Shown here piece by piece: positions 23,021 to 24,556 of a stretch of DNA of 24,556 nucleotides. The stretch covers positions 1 through 24,556 of the forward strand of contig JAUVQZ010000014.1 of NCBI GenBank assembly GCA_030597865.1, given 5' to 3'. The translations under genes and the position numbers were made by a program. The notes beneath the pieces are model-generated. The model was not told the DNA's origin. It was given only the letters and a program-made list of their open reading frames with translations, and ran no database searches. Each line of letters begins with the position of its first letter. The stretch's first letter is position 1. Origin of the DNA: Pseudomonadota bacterium (GTDB taxonomy: Bacteria > Desulfobacterota > Desulfobulbia > Desulfobulbales > SURF-16).

Positions 23021-24067
23021 TTACGGCTGATCGTCCATGGGTACAATGGTAATTGTATTTTCAGTAATGGACACAGTTCCAGGTGAGACGATGCTGCCCG
23101 CTCCCAGCTTGACACCAATCAGCACAGCCCCTGGCCCGACCATGACATCATCACCGATATAGCAGTTTTTAATAAAGGAATGGGCCCCTATTTCACAGTG
23201 CCGGCCGATGAAAACATTTTGATCAATCGTGCAGTTGGCCTGGATAACGGTATCCTGACCTATGGCGGTGGCAGGGTTAATCGACAGGGTCGAGGGCCTC
23301 TGCAATGAGACCCCGGAATCCCACAACTTGCCAAACAATTCTTGCTGTTTGATATCGTGGGCCTCTGCCAACTCCTGGCGGGAGTTGACCCCCAAGATCT
23401 CCTGGCTATTCGCACAGAGGAAACTGGCAACCTTGACACCTGCCCCATTACCCTTTCTTACGATATCAGTGAGATAGACCTCACCCTGGGCATTATCCGT
23501 ATCAACCGTTGCAAGAACCTGAAAGAGAAATTCGCGCTGAACCAGATATATACCGCCATTAATTTCCTTGATAGATCGCTGGGCATCCGTACCGTCTTTT
23601 TCCTCGACAATCTCCAGAAGTTGCCGCTGCTCATTACAAACCATCCTGCCATATCCGAAGGGATTATCAACCTCGGTGCCCATAACAGAGATCACATTTT
23701 GCTGGGCCTCATGCTGAGCAATCATGTCCTGCAATGTTTCGGGCCGGATGAGAGGTGTATCTCCGCAGAGGATAAGCACGGTATCACAGTCGGCATCGAC
23801 CATGTCTTCGCAAACCAAGACGGCATGTCCGGTACCATTCTGCTCCCCCTGCACGACATAAGAGACATCGTAATCAGCCAAGGCCCCTTGGACCATTTCA
23901 GACTGATGTCCCACAACGACGATGGTTTGGGCCAAGGGTAACTGCAGGGTAGCATCAAGAACATGACATACCATGGGCTGAAAAAAAACATGGTGAAGCA
24001 CCTTGGGCAGGGCTGATTTCATCCTTGTACCTTTACCGGCAGCAAGAACAAGACAAGAGATTTTCAT
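23021..24067 (-). CDS. GlmU-like UDP-GlcNAc pyrophosphorylase without the acetyltransferase half
   Basis: The N-terminal uridylyltransferase domain (about 1-230) should convert N-acetylglucosamine-1-phosphate and UTP to UDP-GlcNAc. It has the signature LAAGKGTRMKSALPKVLH (8-25), GEQNGTGHA, LCGDTPLI, and GYGRMV and EEKDGT further on. A short left-handed beta-helix follows (about 260-340). E. coli GlmU has 456 residues. This protein, 348, stops before the acetyltransferase site (the region of Arg333, Lys351, His363 and Tyr366 in E. coli), so it should not acetylate glucosamine-1-phosphate. No continuation is readable past the stop, so a recent frameshift is not indicated. Start ATG 24067 is chosen because AAAGG lies 7 nt upstream. 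An ATG 6 bp earlier abuts that site. The gene may be monocistronic or precede zapB-zapA on one transcript. Confidence 0.85.
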   Translation of the reverse strand: MKISCLVLAAGKGTRMKSALPKVLHHVFFQPMVCHVLDATLQLPLAQTIVVVGHQSEMVQGALADYDVSYVVQGEQNGTGHAVLVCEDMVDADCDTVLILCGDTPLIRPETLQDMIAQHEAQQNVISVMGTEVDNPFGYGRMVCNEQRQLLEIVEEKDGTDAQRSIKEINGGIYLVQREFLFQVLATVDTDNAQGEVYLTDIVRKGNGAGVKVASFLCANSQEILGVNSRQELAEAHDIKQQELFGKLWDSGVSLQRPSTLSINPATAIGQDTVIQANCTIDQNVFIGRHCEIGAHSFIKNCYIGDDVMVGPGAVLIGVKLGAGSIVSPGTVSITENTITIVPMDDQP

Positions 24068-24229
24068 ATACATACCTTTAGCGATTAATGATCAAAAGGT
24101 AGTATAACGAAGGAAATGAATGAGGCGTATAAAAAATACGCTGCCCATAAAAAGAAAGACAAGGGCAGTGGCAATACAAATCTCAAAAAAGTTTGTTCAT
24201 CAAAAGGAGAGCACGTAGGCAAAAAAAAA

Positions 24230-24376
24230 GGTTCATCATCGAAGTCAGGGAAGACTCTTTTGTTTGCAAAGATGGTTAGCCGCGAGTTTGAAGGCTGACA
24301 TCCTCCCCCTCCCAGGCCTTTCTTCCGTGGTTTCCGTGGCAAAAACAAAGTCATTCCCACACATCGACGATGAACC
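24230..24376 (-). mobile_element. MITE copy 2, inserted in the cytochrome gene's terminator T-tract
   Basis: 147 bp with clear terminal inverted repeats. One end (- strand) starts GGTTCATCGTCGATGTGTGG and the other (+ strand) starts GGTTCATCATCGAAGTCAGG. Similarity continues to about 38 bp on each side. There is no coding capacity. It is flanked by A9 (24221-24229) and A8 (24377-24384), i.e. oligo-T on the terminator's own strand. The left end (TCGTCGATG type) lies next to the terminator hairpin, as in copy 1. It lies about 160 bp upstream of the glmU-like gene. Confidence 0.85.
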
Positions 24377-24427
24377 AAAAAAAAGCGGGTATTCTCCTGG
24401 GAAATACATTCCAGAAAAATACCCGCT
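24377..24427 (-). terminator. Rho-independent terminator of the cytochrome gene
   Basis: On the - strand AGCGGGTATT (24418-24427) pairs perfectly with AATACCCGCT (24384-24393). An inner CTGG/CCAG stem is possible. Eight T follow (24377-24384). It lies about 45 bp after the cytochrome stop codon. Confidence 0.85.
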
Positions 24428-24472
24428 CCCTGGCTGCCCAAGGGGTAAAGATCAAAATCCAAAAAAAACACC

Positions 24473-24556
24473 CTAGGAAACCTGCGGTGCCTCCGGGACA
24501 TCATCACCATGGCATTCCATACAGTTAAACTGGCCGGTTATGCCATGATCAGAGGC
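24473..24556 (-). CDS. C-terminal end of a c-type cytochrome (partial)
   Basis: The frame enters from beyond the right edge and encodes 27 residues before TAG (24473-24475). It contains CMECHG, a CxxCH covalent heme attachment motif, 12 residues from the window edge, then GDDVPEAPQVS. Such proteins are exported electron carriers, often multiheme in sulfate reducers. One motif this close to the C-terminus suggests a multiheme protein, but the rest lies outside. A strong terminator follows, so this is the true end of a transcription unit. The frame is too short to be found by length-based gene finding. Confidence 0.7.
   Translation of the reverse strand, partial: ASDHGITGQFNCMECHGDDVPEAPQVS

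Noticed and set aside
24085..24510. 141-codon - strand frame upstream of the glmU-like gene
   Set aside because: Runs through the MITE and the terminator; the real frame near its start is the cytochrome end, in another phase.
1..24556. CRISPR array, tRNA or rRNA genes, insertion sequence with transposase, prophage
   Set aside because: No regularly spaced repeats, tRNA or rRNA signatures, or transposase, integrase or phage structural genes were seen.

Overview
The window looks like chromosome of an anaerobic deltaproteobacterium (Desulfobacterota), most likely a sulfate reducer near the Desulfobulbales. This is inferred from moderate GC, the type of housekeeping proteins, a single-chain pyruvate:ferredoxin oxidoreductase, a c-type cytochrome at the edge, a selenoprotein, and the zapB-zapA-6S RNA-rny-tyrS gene order. 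There is no phage, plasmid, CRISPR, tRNA or rRNA. No 16S gene is present, so the lineage is not proven.

Left part (1-9980, all + strand). An apparently gene-free pyrimidine-rich stretch (1-602) precedes carA-carB (carbamoyl phosphate for pyrimidines and arginine). ftsH (membrane AAA+ zinc protease, TTG start), folP (dihydropteroate synthase) and a 647-residue class I adenylate cyclase follow. The cyclase sits where related genomes often have a diadenylate cyclase gene.

Middle (9981-12056). This accessory-looking stretch holds an inverted-repeat element and a small gene that ordinary gene calling would miss. The gene is an 81-residue thioredoxin-fold selenoprotein read through an in-frame TGA (UPRC motif), with a bacterial SECIS-like hairpin directly after the TGA. 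A serine acetyltransferase gene (cysE-like) follows.

Central block (12057-15663). nifJ, with strong RBS and terminator, encodes the pyruvate-oxidising enzyme of the anaerobic central metabolism.

Right part (15813-24556, all - strand). Reading leftward from the right edge: the end of a c-type cytochrome gene and its terminator, a GlmU-like uridylyltransferase lacking the acetyltransferase half, zapB and zapA (FtsZ-ring factors), a 6S RNA, rny (RNase Y), tyrS, and a two-gene sugar-nucleotide unit (an NAD-dependent epimerase and a GDP-mannose pyrophosphorylase/phosphomannose isomerase).

Two copies of a roughly 148-bp non-coding element with about 38-bp terminal inverted repeats (a MITE) lie at 15664-15812 and 24230-24376. 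Each is inserted in the T-tract of a rho-independent terminator, in the same orientation relative to it, with oligo-T on both sides. The MITE pair and the hidden selenoprotein are the most noteworthy content.
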